A stretch of DNA of 64,000 nucleotides from Eutrigla gurnardus (Eukaryota; Chordata; Actinopteri; Perciformes; Triglidae). Below the pieces are notes generated by a model. That model made no database searches, was not told where the DNA came from, and saw only the letters and a list, made by a program, of their open reading frames with translations. Each line of letters begins with the position of its first letter. The first letter of the stretch is position 1. The position numbers and the translations under genes were made by a program. The stretch is from contig OY741265.1 in the NCBI GenBank assembly GCA_963514095.1, positions 26,012,090-26,076,089 of the forward strand. The letters run 5' to 3'. Below are positions 12,096 to 23,720 of the stretch, piece by piece.

Positions 12096-12640
12096 GAACC
12101 AAACTCCTCCTCCTCCTCCTCCTCCTCTCAGTTCCCTCCTTTCTTCTCCTGTTCCTCCTCTTCTCTCCGAAGCTCTTCAGTTTAAACCCTCGATCTGAGC
12201 TTGGAGGCCAAAAACTCCAGCAGTTTAAAAATCAAACAGAAGTTCAGTGTGTCGGAAAAGAAAAACATCCTGGGAAGAAGTTCAACGGTCAGCTTTTTCA
12301 AACTCTGGGATAAAATGGTTCATAACATGCAGCGTGTCTCTCTCATAATGTTGTTATAACAAAAGTTAGAAAGTTATTGATACTTTGTAGTATTCTATAA
12401 AAAAATATAAATATTTTTACTCAGTGGGGAAAGAAATCTTTTTCCAGCTTTAAAAGCAACATTATAAAGTGCATATGTAAAAGCACACAGGTGCTACTTC
12501 TGACAAAACAAAAATAGAAAAAAATGATTTTGTACAGCCAGAGTCATTTTGAAGTCTTTTTCAGGCCAATTTTCCACCTGCTCTTTGTATACGACAGTCT
12601 GATCCCAGAAAAATAAAACATGTATGGGAATGTGATGTTT
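12096..12640 (+). other. lhfpl4: Putative lhfpl4 3'UTR
   Basis: Non-coding sequence starting with a CTC-rich tract just after the stop. It ends near an AATAAA followed by a GU-rich stretch. The true cleavage point is not visible and could be further downstream. Confidence 0.4.
12612..12617 (+). promoter_or_regulatory. Candidate poly(A) signal for lhfpl4
   Basis: AATAAA about 520 nt after the stop codon, followed by tgtatgggaatgtgatgttt, a GU-rich downstream element of the expected kind. Confidence 0.4.
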
Positions 12641-13066
12641 TTATGGTAATAGGGTAAAAAAAGACACTTTGATGCAATTTCTTTTTTTTTTTGCCCCCAT
12701 ACATGAAACAACTTGGGATCCATGGAATAGTACAGCCTGTTTCATTGTCAAATTGTGAAAGAAAAATTAAGATGTCCACTTGTCTTGCCTGTAGCTTTGT
12801 CCAGCTGTTATCCTCATTTCTTTCTATTCTCTTTTTACTTGATTTATGAAGCTTGTTTCCTCCCCCACACTCACTGGATGATTTCACTTCTGCTTCAGTG
12901 AACGTCCGCAACATAGTCTCACTGCAGTTTGTGAAATAGTCACGAAATTGAAATCTACTGATTTGTGTACATAGACACAAATGTTCTATTTTTTTTCGTG
13001 AAGCTCAGCACGACATTCAAACTAATGTATTTCAATTGGAAGTATTGTTTGTACCACTGCACAAAC

Positions 13067-13112
13067 GTTGGGACGAACGTTGCAGTTGGGACGAACGTTG
13101 CAGTTGGGACGA
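13067..13112. repeat. 18-bp tandem repeat, about 2.5 copies
   Basis: Unit GTTGGGACGAACGTTGCA repeated twice plus a partial copy. Downstream sequence up to about 13280 (TTTCGTGACC, GACCTATCGTGAGAC) resembles 150-195, suggesting a decayed interspersed element. Confidence 0.7.
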
Positions 13113-15486
13113 CTCCACGCTACAACACGAAAGTAGATAGAAGCACTTTGTTAGGTTTAGGAAAACGCATCACTTCAGTCATCAGTCCTGTGCGACACGG
13201 AGTAATAATAATAAAAGATGTGTCCCTCTACATGAAACATTTATTTCGTGACCATTTCATGACCTATCGTGAGACTAGGTTGGCGGCCGCCACCAGGAAA
13301 GGCCCAGCGTGCAACATCTTTCTCAGGCCTGCAAACGGACAAAGCCTCCCCTCAACAACCGCGCTTAGTCCAACTGGCAGTCTGTGGCGGGATCCAGCTG
13401 AGGAGCGCCATGTTGCAAAAAAAAAGACGCAGCACACACTTCAATCAAGACAACAGACATGACGAGCTGTGTAGCTGTTCCCTCCTCCGAAAATACCTAT
13501 CTGTCACGTTCGTTCTTAAATGGAAGGCACAACTGAATGCAAAGGCTGGAAAACACATTTTTTATGGAATTTTATCTTTAAAACTGCAGAAAAACAAACA
13601 AGGTCAATTTCAATCCAACAAAAGTGGGCTATTGTTTCATGCAGGTGGATACAAACACTCAAAGTTGGGTGAAAGACAAACTTTTGTTTTGCCTCCACAA
13701 AATGCTCATCAACACAAATTAAATATCTGCAGACACTCGTTTGTTTCTGTAGCGTCCCCACACTCCCATCCATCCATGAAGCCAGGCACATCATGAAATA
13801 ACAGAAAGAAGTACTGGGCTCAAACATTCAGTACTTCCTTAATAGCAATGTGTCGGCTATAAATGGCAGAAACCTTTGTTTCCACAAATTACATATTGAT
13901 ATCTTGAGGTATATTTACAAATTGGTAATTTATCTTAGGATGACAAACAATTAGGATGGTTCGCTATCTAAGTCTTGAGCGGGATTCCACATGGTTCAGT
14001 ATCCGGACCCTTCAAAATCTATATGACAAGTTTTCTATTTTGCAGAAACATCTGTACAAAGTGGATGACCAATAGTTTCTCAGGACTAAAGTTTCCAACA
14101 CAGATGTCTCTCCACTGACTGATCTGGTCTCATGGCATTTTGTCAAATGAGCACAAACTTTTAAAGATATACTGAGTGATTTTGAGCACGATGGCCAAAC
14201 CTACAGTGCCTGACACACTGATAGAGTTGTGGCTGATGTGTGAGCTCCTTGCACAAGCAGCACATAACATCTCATTGGAGTCCATTTTTTTGGTTTGAGA
14301 ACATAGTTGGCTTATGTAGTCAGAACCTTGGATAACAACACACACAGAGGGAAAGTGACTTCTCTGCTCAGGTAGACACTCCACTATGTCTTTACATAGC
14401 TAATACCTGTTTGCTGGTATATTATTGCTCTGAATGTCATATATAGTAGAAATCTAAAAACATATAGTATATTTGACAAAGTGCGATGGAGACAGACCCA
14501 AATAAATCACAACAACGTACAATGCAGCAGCCTTTAACTTTCCTCTAATGAACAGTAACACTATACATTAGCATTAGCATACACACCAGACAGGGCTTTT
14601 TACTGGAGATATTGTCAACCTTTAAATCACATAATGTTTGAGACACATCTTTGAAGCGGTTATCTGAGATCCTAATGTGAAGGATACAATCCATTGTTCT
14701 GTGATAGCACCCAATTAACAATAACAAACCATCAGAAATGATCATATACCATATCACACAATGATATCTAAGGTCAAGCTTCCAACCACATACCATGGGC
14801 CTCTTCCCAAAGATCCAGAATGATGTTTCCAATTTGCACTACTGTAAAACCAGAATCTACAATCCATCGTTCTGCTCATTTCACAAAGTAATGTGAGACC
14901 ATTAGAGTCACAATTAGAATTATTATTGTTGTTGTTATTAATAATACTAATACAATAAGGATTTATTTCTGCTTTCACACCAGTTCTCCTGTTGTAATAT
15001 CTGCACAGTGCAGAAGAAGATATGAAATTAGGTATGAGTTTTTCTTCTTCAAAGATCTGTGGCTTTCTTCACACCAAACCAGACAATGCTGCGATAAGCC
15101 ACAGGCTTCATCTTGTAGCACAAGTAGACTTTATATTTCAAAACTACTGTTCTTGGTAAGAGCAATTTTATGATCTTGAAATCTCTAACCACACATGAAG
15201 GCAGCGTCGTTCATTTCACAGCAGCTACATGAGAAAAGGTGGAGGGGCTGTGCCTTGTTTGCGGAAACCACGCTACCAATTGGCCACTGCAGCGCGACAT
15301 CAGGCAGTGTTTCCCCAAAAGTTGAGTTGGTTGCAACTTTATTGCCACAGGTCGCCTTTTTTTCTTCTGCAGCCCAAATGCACTCAGATGAATATGTGAA
15401 CTGTCGTTTTCACCATGCCAACTCATCTGGTATGAATGCAGCCGCACACGTTGTAGTCGTTGGTTGCTGCTGAGATCATAAGAGCG

Positions 15487-15610
15487 GCAGTGTGTAAGAT
15501 TTAGTGGCATCTAGTGGTGAGGTTGCAGACTGCACCCAACTGAATACCGCCCCTCTCAGAGTCGGTGTCTAGTTTGTCTGTTCTGGGCTACTGTAGAAAC
15601 ATGGAGATGC
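15487..15610 (+). repeat. Decayed teleost interspersed repeat fragment
   Basis: GTGTAAGATTTAGTGGCATC followed by TAGTGGTGAGGTTGCAGACT is a motif I know from abundant short DNA-transposon repeats of teleosts. Ends are not clear. Confidence 0.45.
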
Positions 15611-16242
15611 AACATGGCCAACTCATTCTATTCTATTTAGGTTCTTTTCTTTCTTTCATACCTGGTTTTATTTTAATTTCTGTGCTGTTGTAATGTTATT
15701 TTCTATGGTTATGGATGCTGTGATGTTTCTCTTATTAACAAAAGAAACTTGTCTGTGAAGCGTTGCTTCAGGAGGGTTCAGCATGGCAGCCAATGTCATA
15801 AACAACTTTATCACCATTGGTGTTGTTTTTAAAAGAAAATTAATAAATGGATTGGCTATTATCATTATTGTTCTACGTTCTACGTTCTACAATTTTGTCA
15901 ACATAGATACCGGTATGCATTATTACACAAAGTTTCCCAGCCTGTTCAGAGCAAATGTGTTGCGTGTTTTCTTGTTTTCGAGTTCGTCTGCAGGTCATTT
16001 GTGTTTATTTGCATTACACGTACCAGAAAGGAGGCGGAGCTTACCTCCATGTAGACGATGTTTCACCCATCATGGTGGAATTCACCACTATTGCTGCATT
16101 GTGCATGTTGTGAAGTCCGAATGACAGCAACCTTGTTGTTTGGACCACAGACAGTCTCTGGTTTCTCCACATAGTCTGGTCTGGTCTCTGGACTCATGTG
16201 AGTCTACTATCTAGACCTCTGGGGGACCACAGACACAGGAGA

Positions 16243-16440
16243 CAACATTTGTTTCCTCCATTTCTGATTCAGCGATGTCTCAATCTCAACGCTCATTGGC
16301 TTTTGCAAAACAGCGTCACACAAAATATTTCAACCTGTACAAAAATCTGAACGTTGCATATTCACCTCAGTTGTGTTGCATCATCTGCATTGGCTTTGTA
16401 TGCAAGCGTAGGGCCACCTGAAAAGTTTGCTTTCGTTTCG
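16243..16440 (+). repeat. Dispersed repeat, related to 2113-2300
   Basis: Second copy of the repeat near 2113-2300, same orientation, intergenic. Confidence 0.6.
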
Positions 16441-16904
16441 GTGTGACCACATTGTAACTCCAAAATCTTTCTAAAAAAGATTTATCCGTTAGAGGCGAGT
16501 CAGTGGCACCTTCGCTCCTCGTGCTCGGACCACACCCATCTTCAAACTCAACCTTCATCTTCATCTAGCTGGCTGATAGGGAGAAAATCACATTTGTATA
16601 ATACCTCAATATCGTTACTGTGAAAATATGATGGGATGCCTATTAGTGCTTTTACATACAGTATTTACACAATGATGAAAAATAATCATGAGTAATGTTG
16701 TTTAATGAGGTGGGTTTATGCAAATAATACAATTAAAAAATCTAGTCTCTTATCCTGATAGATAAAATATTGATATATTGCGCAGCACTAACTACCACAG
16801 GTAAGGTTTCATGCACGGATGTGACAATATCGCATTGAAAAATCTGTCCAAAGAAAGATTTCCATCTGGCTCATTTACTCCTCATTTACCCCTCACGCTC
16901 TATG

Positions 16905-17505
16905 TAGAGGACTTTCTACATAGCTATGTAGGGCACTATATACAGGACTCTGTATATAGAAGACCATTCAGAGGACTATATACAGGACTCTGTATATAGA
17001 AGACCATTCAGAGGACTATATACAGGACTCTGTATATAGAAGACCATTCAGAGGACTATATACAGGACTATGTATATAGAAGACCATTCAGAGGACTATA
17101 TACAGGACTATGTATATAGAAGACCATTCAGAGGACTATATACAGGACTATGTATATAGAAGACCATTCAGAGGACTATATACAGGACTATGTATATAGA
17201 AGACCATTCAGAGGACTATATACAGGACTCTGTATATAGAAGACCATTCAGAGGACTAGACTATGTAGAGGACTATATAGAGGACCATGTAGAGGACCAT
17301 GTAGAGGACTATGTAGAGGAGTATATACAGGACTATGTGGAGTACTATATACAGGACTATGTAGAGGACTATATAGAGGACCGTGTAGAGGACCATGTAG
17401 AGCACTATGTAGAGGAGTATATACAGGACTATGTAGAGGACTATGTGGAGTACTATATACAGGACTATGTAGAGGACTCTATAGAGGACCGTGTAGAGAA
17501 TAGCT
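16905..17505. repeat. Minisatellite: 40-bp units grading into short GAGGACTATGTA-type units
   Basis: From about 16937 to 17256 a 40-bp unit (GTATATAGAAGACCATTCAG then AGGACTATATACAGGACTCT) repeats about eight times with few changes. From 17257 to 17505 it gives way to irregular 12-15-bp units built on AGAGGACTATGTA. Open frames on both strands here are by-products of the repeat. Confidence 0.93.
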
Positions 17506-17701
17506 AACAGAACCATCAGTACACACTGTTGTAGCGGCTCACTTCTATTGTATAATTCAGCGGACTGATCCTTTGGAGGCTGCGTTTGAAGACCAAATGC
17601 GTTGCAGCAGCTGAAACAAGGCTGTCCCATTTCAAAGACCTTCAAATGCAGCCTTCTTTTCCCGATCAGAAGCTCCAACTGATGGATCTGATCTGGCTCA
17701 T

Positions 17702-18085
17702 CCATCCATCCATCCATCGTCTACAGCTTATCCTGTATTCAGGGTCACGGGGGGCTGGAGCCGATCCCAGCTGTCATTGGGCGAAGGCGGGGTTCACCCT
17801 GGACAGGACGCCGGTCTATCACAGGGAGACATGTAGAGACAAACAACCATTCACGCTAACATTCACACCTACGGGCAATTTAGAGTCATCAATCAACCTA
17901 TCCCCATCCTGCATGTCTTTGGACTGTGGGAGGAAGCCGGAGAACCCGGAGAGAACCCACGCTTACACGGGGAGAACATGCAAACTCCACACAGAAGGAA
18001 CCTGGGCCGATCCAGGAATCGAACCCAGGACCCTCTTGCTGTGAGGCGAGAGTGCTACCCACTACACCACCGTGCAGCCCCTCAA
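17702..18085 (-). mobile_element. tRNA-derived SINE, full length, 3' (TGGA)n tail
   Basis: On the - strand the element starts near 18085 with GGCTGCACGGTGGTGTAGTG, has a box-A-like TAGTGGGTAGCACTC and a box-B-like GGGTTCGATTCC about 30 nt further on, and ends at 17702 in (TGGA)n. The body (GGAGTTTGCATGTTCTCCCC, CCAGCCCCCCGTGACC) is one of the commonest repeats of fish genomes. The A and B boxes indicate RNA polymerase III transcription. Confidence 0.85.
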
Positions 18086-18639
18086 CCTATCCCAAGTTTC
18101 ATAATGGCCGGTAATGATTGGACTTTAATCAACATGCCGTCTACAAGCGGATCAGCAGCGGGATGCAGCAAAATACCGTCCCGTGTGACTGTCATGCACT
18201 GATGGCGGTGAAACATATCCTCCATCATAATACAAAATTAAAAGACTAATATATGAACTCTGGCTCCATTTAATCATATAATGTTTGTGACCTCATCTAT
18301 GCTCTTTCTTGTCAACTGAAGCTGGTTGCTAGGCGACGGGAGGAGCAAAGGTGATGCAAACAGGATATAAACCAGTCTCATTTGGGAGAAAACAGATTTA
18401 TGTCATTCCACTTCTAAGTGTTGACAGTAGCATGTGTGCAGGTACATACAAACACAACTAAACAAGCGACTGTGATCTGCCTCGTTCTGTACAGACCACA
18501 GCTGTCACACTTATGAACAGAATCCAATCATCAACCTTCATCCATCAGTGGCTGCAGCACGGAGCAAACAGCATGTTACTGTAACATGTAACCCAAACCT
18601 CATGGAAACGTCTCACCAAACCCCTTTGACTTAGCCCAC

Positions 18640-18874
18640 GCTAGCCACTGCTATTTATAGCCATGGCAGAGCGGCTAGAGGAAGGCCGGGGGCGGCGGGT
18701 CGCATGGTACGTCAGAAGAGATCGGCGCTCTCTTTGTTGTGGAGCAGCGTGTCCAGACTGCCGGCTGCTGGATCATAACGGAGAGTGAAATGCCTTACAG
18801 TCCCCTCTGCCTTCTTCTCTCTGTCTGCTTGTCTTCACAAGACGGGCCCTTGTGACCTCACAGAGCTCCTTCAG
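18640..18874 (+). promoter_or_regulatory. Promoter-like patch with TATA/MEF2-like box, GC boxes and a splice donor
   Basis: CTATTTATAG at about 18650 is both a perfect MEF2 consensus and a TATA-like element. GC-rich sequence (GGGGGCGGCGGG) follows. About 200 nt later CTTCAG is followed by GTGAGC, a good donor at 18875. No recognisable protein is encoded. It could be the first exon of a non-coding transcript or chance. Confidence 0.35.
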
Positions 18875-19687
18875 GTGAGCATCCAGGGGGTCAAAGGTCA
18901 ACGTAAGAAAATAACAACACTGTCCAGTGACAGGTTTTATATTTATAGTCATTTAGGTATTTTTTCCTTAAGATCTATATGTGTTCCCTTTCGACATGGA
19001 CTTTAGGCTTTAAAACTGGAGACCTTTTACATTCACCAACAACTATAAACACACTGAAGCAAAGCATTCTGGGTCCTCATAGTCATGACTATGGGAGGCA
19101 TTCAGGCCTGAAACTTAATATATATACACAAATATTACATGTTTGACCCTTGTCATTTTTGTTTTTACGATCATTTGGGCTGTGTTACTGCATATGGCAT
19201 ACATTTCTTCCAAAGGGTGTATTTTTGGGGGAAATGTTATACTTGGTCTATAATACACTGTGTACACACTGTTGTTACAGTGTGACCCTTAAAATGTCCT
19301 CATTGAAACTTATTATTATTATTATTTTTGACCCCAGGGCCATTGCAGCATATTTAATTATTTGTAGTTTTTAATATTTTCTAGCAGATAAAGCCATTTT
19401 TCTATTTTGGGAACACAGATGAAATTCCTTCTTTTCCCAAAGATGCCAGTGGAGTACATGTATGGAACAAAAATGATGTGGGTGTGTAGATATGGATGTA
19501 AGAGAATGGCGTATATGAGTATTTAGAGAAATCTGTGGGGAATTTGTATTTTTAATGCAGTTTTAGATTTGTAAACACATATCTGACTCAGCAATTTAGG
19601 AGAACAATATCTCACTGAAACCAGGAAAAACTACAATGTTTGATCCCACTGCCATTACAGCATACAATCATTCAATCACTCTTTTTA

Positions 19688-19691
<4 letters not shown>

Positions 19692-19764
<73 letters not shown>
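19692..19764. repeat. (TA)n microsatellite
   Basis: About 36 uninterrupted TA dinucleotides. Confidence 0.98.
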
Positions 19765-19767
<3 letters not shown>

Positions 19768-20714
19768 TGTACCCAGAATGCCGTTCGGTGCGGTGACAGT
19801 TAGTATTGTAAAACTTTTTTCAGGATTTTGACCTTAAATTGTAGGATTTCTGTACATATTGTGGAATAAGGTCCTGTGTTCAAGTAAAATGAAACCTAAT
19901 GAATGTTGGTCGAGGGGAAAATGAGCAACGGTCTAACAGGGTTTGACTCAGGGATGTCAGTATTATCAAGTTGCTCTACTCTACTACAGAGGAGCTGGAC
20001 AGTAAACAACACAATGATGAATAATCAGGCATCTGTCTTCACTCCCGTCATGCTGAGATGCATCACATCAGTCTGATCAGCTGCAGCGTCCAATCAATAA
20101 CTGATATCCAATGAAATATCAAATAAGAGACTTGGGATGCAGCCAAGTGGGGTGTGCTTCCTGTCCTACTAAACCGTGTGGAGGAGAGACTCACCTTGGA
20201 CCATGTGACCTGCACAGCTGTTTGTGTGTCTGTAGGTCTGAGACGTGAAACCCTTTTGACGAGCAGACTGAGTGTGTTTGTGGGTGGCTGGACGCCGTGT
20301 AACGGCCATCTGGAGCTCTGAGAGAGAAGACTTCCACATGCTGACAGGCCTCAGACCAGCCATCTGCTCTCCAGACAGACAACCCCCCCCCAAACATACC
20401 TGTTCCTCACTCAATTAGACTAAGACTGGAAATGTGTTTCCAAATGCTTTCTGGAGCTCATTCAGGTCCATTAGACGCTCAGAGACGGTCAGCACTGGTG
20501 CTTCATCCTGCTCTAGTGGGCAACAGAGTCCTCATGGGGCAAATATCAGTATTATATTCATATCGTGAAGAGACATCGTGTTAGTTTTTATATCTTAATA
20601 TGGTGGTTTAGTGTTATTACAGTACAATGATTTTACAGATACAATTACAGTAATGACTTCACCAGATCGCTCTATTATTTGCCTTTTATAATTAGTCATC
20701 ATATCAACATTACT

Positions 20715-20930
20715 GATGATTACATTTACATTTACATTTAGGTCATTTAGCAGACGCCTTTGTCCAAAGCGACTTACAATAAGTACATTTGTCAAAAGAA
20801 GGAAACAAAGAAACCACAACGTATCATTGCCGATAAAGTAAGAGCTAAAAGTAGAACAAGTGTTAGATCCTCATCTGAGTAAAGTAGTACCTTAAGAGCA
20901 ACAGTGCTACGATCAGAGTGCTATAGGTAA
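20715..20930 (+). repeat. Dispersed teleost repeat with (ATTTAC)n start
   Basis: Tandem ATTTAC units lead into TCATTTAGCAGACGCCTTTG then CCAAAGCGACTTACAATAAG, a very common fish repeat motif. Extent of the right end is uncertain. Confidence 0.65.
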
Positions 20931-21579
20931 GGTTTTTTTTTTGTTTTGATTATTAATCAAAACCTTTATTATCATTTATTCCTTGCTTGAATATTTTGGA
21001 TAGTGAACCGACAATATATTATAATAATAATATATTATATAATAATATAATTATATATATAATAATGTAATGCTAATATAACCATAATAATAATCCTCAC
21101 AGGGTTCCGGGTTAAAATCGGGTTCAAGTGAGCTGTGTGGCGTTAGCCTGCGATGGTATGGATGGATAATAACAATGATTATTTTTATTATTGGTATGAT
21201 TATGATATGAGTTATTTGGACAATAATATTGTAATGTTTGATATTTTCCTCATCGTCCCGCTCTATTTGGCCGTGAAACAAAGGGAAGGTAAAAGGTGAC
21301 ACCTAGTGGCGGTTATGAGGATGGATCCCAGTTCCAGTCTCTCTCTTGGAGGTGGAGCCGTGTGTTGTGGTGAACAAAGCCTTCTCCACGGCTGCTGTCC
21401 TGCTCAGGCTTTAACAGTGGAAGCAGAAACACCGTCTCCATTCAGAGCTCTTTTTTCTCTTTGCTTATACGTTCATGCTTCTGTTGGGATCAAATTATTC
21501 CACTCATCTTACAATGACTGTTCACCAATAAAGTCCATTCATTCAATGCGAATCACAGCTGGCGGAGTGGAAGTTTGGC

Positions 21580-22007
21580 TGACGGCGCGCAGTGCGTACA
21601 CGTCACCGAGACCTCACAGGCAGGTTTCCACAGTTCCAGACACATTTAAATGCAATAAATAATCACAACAAACACTATTTAATGCAACTAATTGACTCAA
21701 CACGTGAATTTATATCTATATAGATTGTCCCGTCACATCTGACGTCAGATCAAAGGCGGATGGCACGCGTAACGGAAACTCAGCCTCTCGGACCAAAACA
21801 TCTCCCTCTCTCTCTCCTGTTTTTTATAATATCGGCATTGTTATTATTATGATACGCGCGCACAGCGCGTGATGCGCGTGGTGGGAGCGGCGGCGCTGCT
21901 TCTGTCATCGGGTTGTCAAATGACGGATCTTACACTGAACCTCCCCTAACGCATTAAAGGAGAGGAGAGGAGCTCATTTGATTGGTGAAGATCTGAATCG
22001 GCTGTGT
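21580..22007. promoter_or_regulatory. CpG-rich patch with a perfect CRE, left of transposon
   Basis: CpG-dense for this region (GCGCGCACAGCGCGTGATGC, GGAGCGGCGGCGCTGC) with palindromic TGACGTCA at 21740-21747. The GC-rich stretch resumes right of the transposon (23570-23710), so the two were probably one patch. Function is not known; a CREB/ATF site in an otherwise AT-rich intergenic region is suggestive only. Confidence 0.4.
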
Positions 22008-22600
22008 TACCGTTTTCCTCCATTGGTTTGGCTCTTTTCTTGAAACAGAAATTACATTCTCAAAACAACATGGACAAATCTCCAAACCACTTGGCAATTG
22101 TCCACAACAGAATTGCATTTCTCATTCATTAATCAAATTGCAATTGTCTTAGTACATGTCTCAATATCTCATTACATCTTGCAAATGATTAAGTACAGGT
22201 AGCCTACATTTAGCACAATTTCCAAGTGAATAGATCTTGTTGATCTAAACTGATTGTCGATTCTCAGTCTAATGGTTGTTCTCTTCAAAACATGTCAGCA
22301 TCATTTCATTGTGTAAGTCATCACTTGCACAATAGTCTGATCAATTGTCAAAATTAGTCAAGAACATAATACCATGAATACCATATATGAATCTCTTGGA
22401 ACATTTGATAAATTGAGTACAGTCATTGACAGTCAGGTGAAACTAGAACTTGACTAATAAAGGAGGAGTTTCACTCATCTCAGATGATCAATCAAACCGT
22501 ATGTTTAGTTACCTGACAGGTGCTGTCTATGATTGTGAATGCTGCCAAACATATACAGTATATATATAAAGGTTGACCAGGACCAGTACCATTTCTGAAC

Positions 22601-22872
22601 ATGGAGGCACCTGGCCAAGCAAATGAACAAGGGCAACTGCCTGCTCCATGAAGAAGAAGAGGAAGAGGAGTAAGGGTGCATGGTGGTGGAATAGGGGGAA
22701 GAGGCCGAGGAGCACGAAGACACCATGTTGTCCCGGATGAATTTCGGGCCACAATTATAGACCATGTTGTCAACCACCGCCTCACAATGGTGGAGGCAGG
22801 TCGCAGAGTGCAGCCTAATGTGCCTCGCTCTACAGTCTCCTCCATCATCCAAACCTTTCGCAGGGAAAACAG
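22601..22872 (+). pseudogene. Broken N-terminal exon of an IS630/Tc1-like transposase
   Basis: An ATG at 22601 opens a frame that hits TGA at 22649-22651. The same frame then continues without a stop through a Gly/Arg-rich stretch and an HTH region (VPDEFRATIIDHVV, GRRVQPNVPRSTVSSII) to a splice donor AACAG then GTATGT at 22873. The TGA probably arose from CGA by CpG decay. The rest of the transposase is absent before the right inverted repeat. The HTH with PRSTVSSIIQTFRREN is typical of this superfamily. Confidence 0.75.
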
Positions 22873-22967
22873 GTATGTACTTATATCAGTCTATAATTGA
22901 ACTATATGTTGTATACTGTAGGACTGGACACTGTGCATAAAGCAAGAAATGTGCATTTACCTATTCA

Positions 22968-22971
<4 letters not shown>

Positions 22972-23013
<42 letters not shown>
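22972..23013. repeat. (TG)n microsatellite within the Tc1-like element
   Basis: About 21 TG dinucleotides; probably expanded after insertion. Confidence 0.97.
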
Positions 23014-23015
<2 letters not shown>

Positions 23016-23567
23016 GCCCTGCAGTAATGTACCTCAATGGGATACAGTAGTATTCCAGTCACTGTTCAGTGCTGCATTAGAATAGTGGTAAAAAGTAAAG
23101 CAACAATACAATTTCATTGGTAACTCATTCTGTAAGAAATACATAAGACATACATTACGAATGGAGTGTTGTCCTTTGAATTCTATGTTGAACGACAACC
23201 TGGCACGGGCGGCTACAAAAAAAGGAGTACAGTAACCATTGTCAATGAAGGACTGGGCTAAGACTTAGTGGTGGACATGAGGGATATTTCAATTGTCCTC
23301 TGCCATAGTGACAAAACATCTAAACATTTTGACTTGCAGTGCTTACACAATGCCAAAGGGATGATGCATTTTGGGGGCACTGACTATTTATATGAGAAAG
23401 GAATTTAGTTTTGAAGCATGAGTGAACAGTTTTGGGAGAGATATGAGCTTTTGCAAGTGAACTATGGTGTTGTGCTGAACTGTAAGACTGTTTTGCCAAA
23501 TGATCTTAGAGTTTTGAGAATGTAATTTCTGTTTCAAGAAATGAGCCAAACCAATGGAGAAAAACTG

Positions 23568-23720
23568 TAATCCCAGTCCACGCCTTCTTCTCCTCCCTCT
23601 TTCCCACTTGCGTGGGTGGGAGTGACGGGAGGCGTGCCTGCGCGAGCCTGCGCGGTGCACGAAACTTGCAAAGTCCAGGCGGACACACCCCGTCGGCGCG
23701 GCGGGCCCATATCTTCTCCT
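23568..23720. promoter_or_regulatory. GC-rich patch right of transposon
   Basis: Continuation of the CpG-rich stretch interrupted at 22008 (CCTGCGCGAGCCTGCGCGGT, CCGTCGGCGCGGCGGGCCC). No ORF with family similarity. Confidence 0.4.

Larger units (their letters stand above)
12641..16900. other. Intergenic sequence downstream of lhfpl4
   Basis: No exon recognised. It holds a short 18-bp tandem repeat at 13067-13112 next to sequence resembling 130-195, an old repeat fragment near 15487-15610 (CATCTAGTGGTGAGGTTGCA core), and the repeat at 16243-16440. Confidence 0.5.
18086..22007. other. Intergenic, repeat-rich
   Basis: Apart from the entries listed separately ((TA)n, dispersed repeat at 20715, promoter-like patch, CpG-rich patch), no exon with family similarity is recognised. 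The stretch at 19037-19085 resembles the right end of the MITE at 27736-28205. Confidence 0.5.
22010..23567 (+). mobile_element. 1.56-kb Tc1/mariner-superfamily element, internally deleted
   Basis: Terminal inverted repeats of about 56 bp (left CCGTTTTCCTCCATTGG; right, inverted, CAGTTTTTCTCCATTGG, both continuing through GAAACAGAAATTACATTC) are flanked by TA (22008-22009 and 23568-23569). The interior carries the N-terminal helix-turn-helix exon of an IS630/Tc1-like transposase, a (TG)n array and no catalytic DDE domain. It can no longer move itself. Confidence 0.85.

Noticed and set aside
16937..17256. Regular 40-bp repeats resembling a CRISPR array
   Set aside because: No spacers: units are head to tail with no unique sequence between them, and the genome is vertebrate.
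17190..17717. Overlapping ORFs of 105 aa (+) and 153 aa (-) rich in YIEDHVEDY or VLYIVLYI
   Set aside because: By-product of a minisatellite whose units are multiples of three; no initiation context, splice sites or family similarity.
20169..20414. 81-aa - strand ORF with a donor-like GTGAGT at its end
   Set aside because: Single donor-like match without acceptor, promoter or family similarity; likely chance.
21306..21662. 118-aa + strand ORF before the CpG-rich patch
   Set aside because: No domain, no splice structure, and its start lies in intergenic repeat-like DNA.
22492..22852. Three overlapping ORFs on the - strand (75-118 aa)
   Set aside because: Antisense shadows of the transposase exon at 22601-22872 on the + strand.
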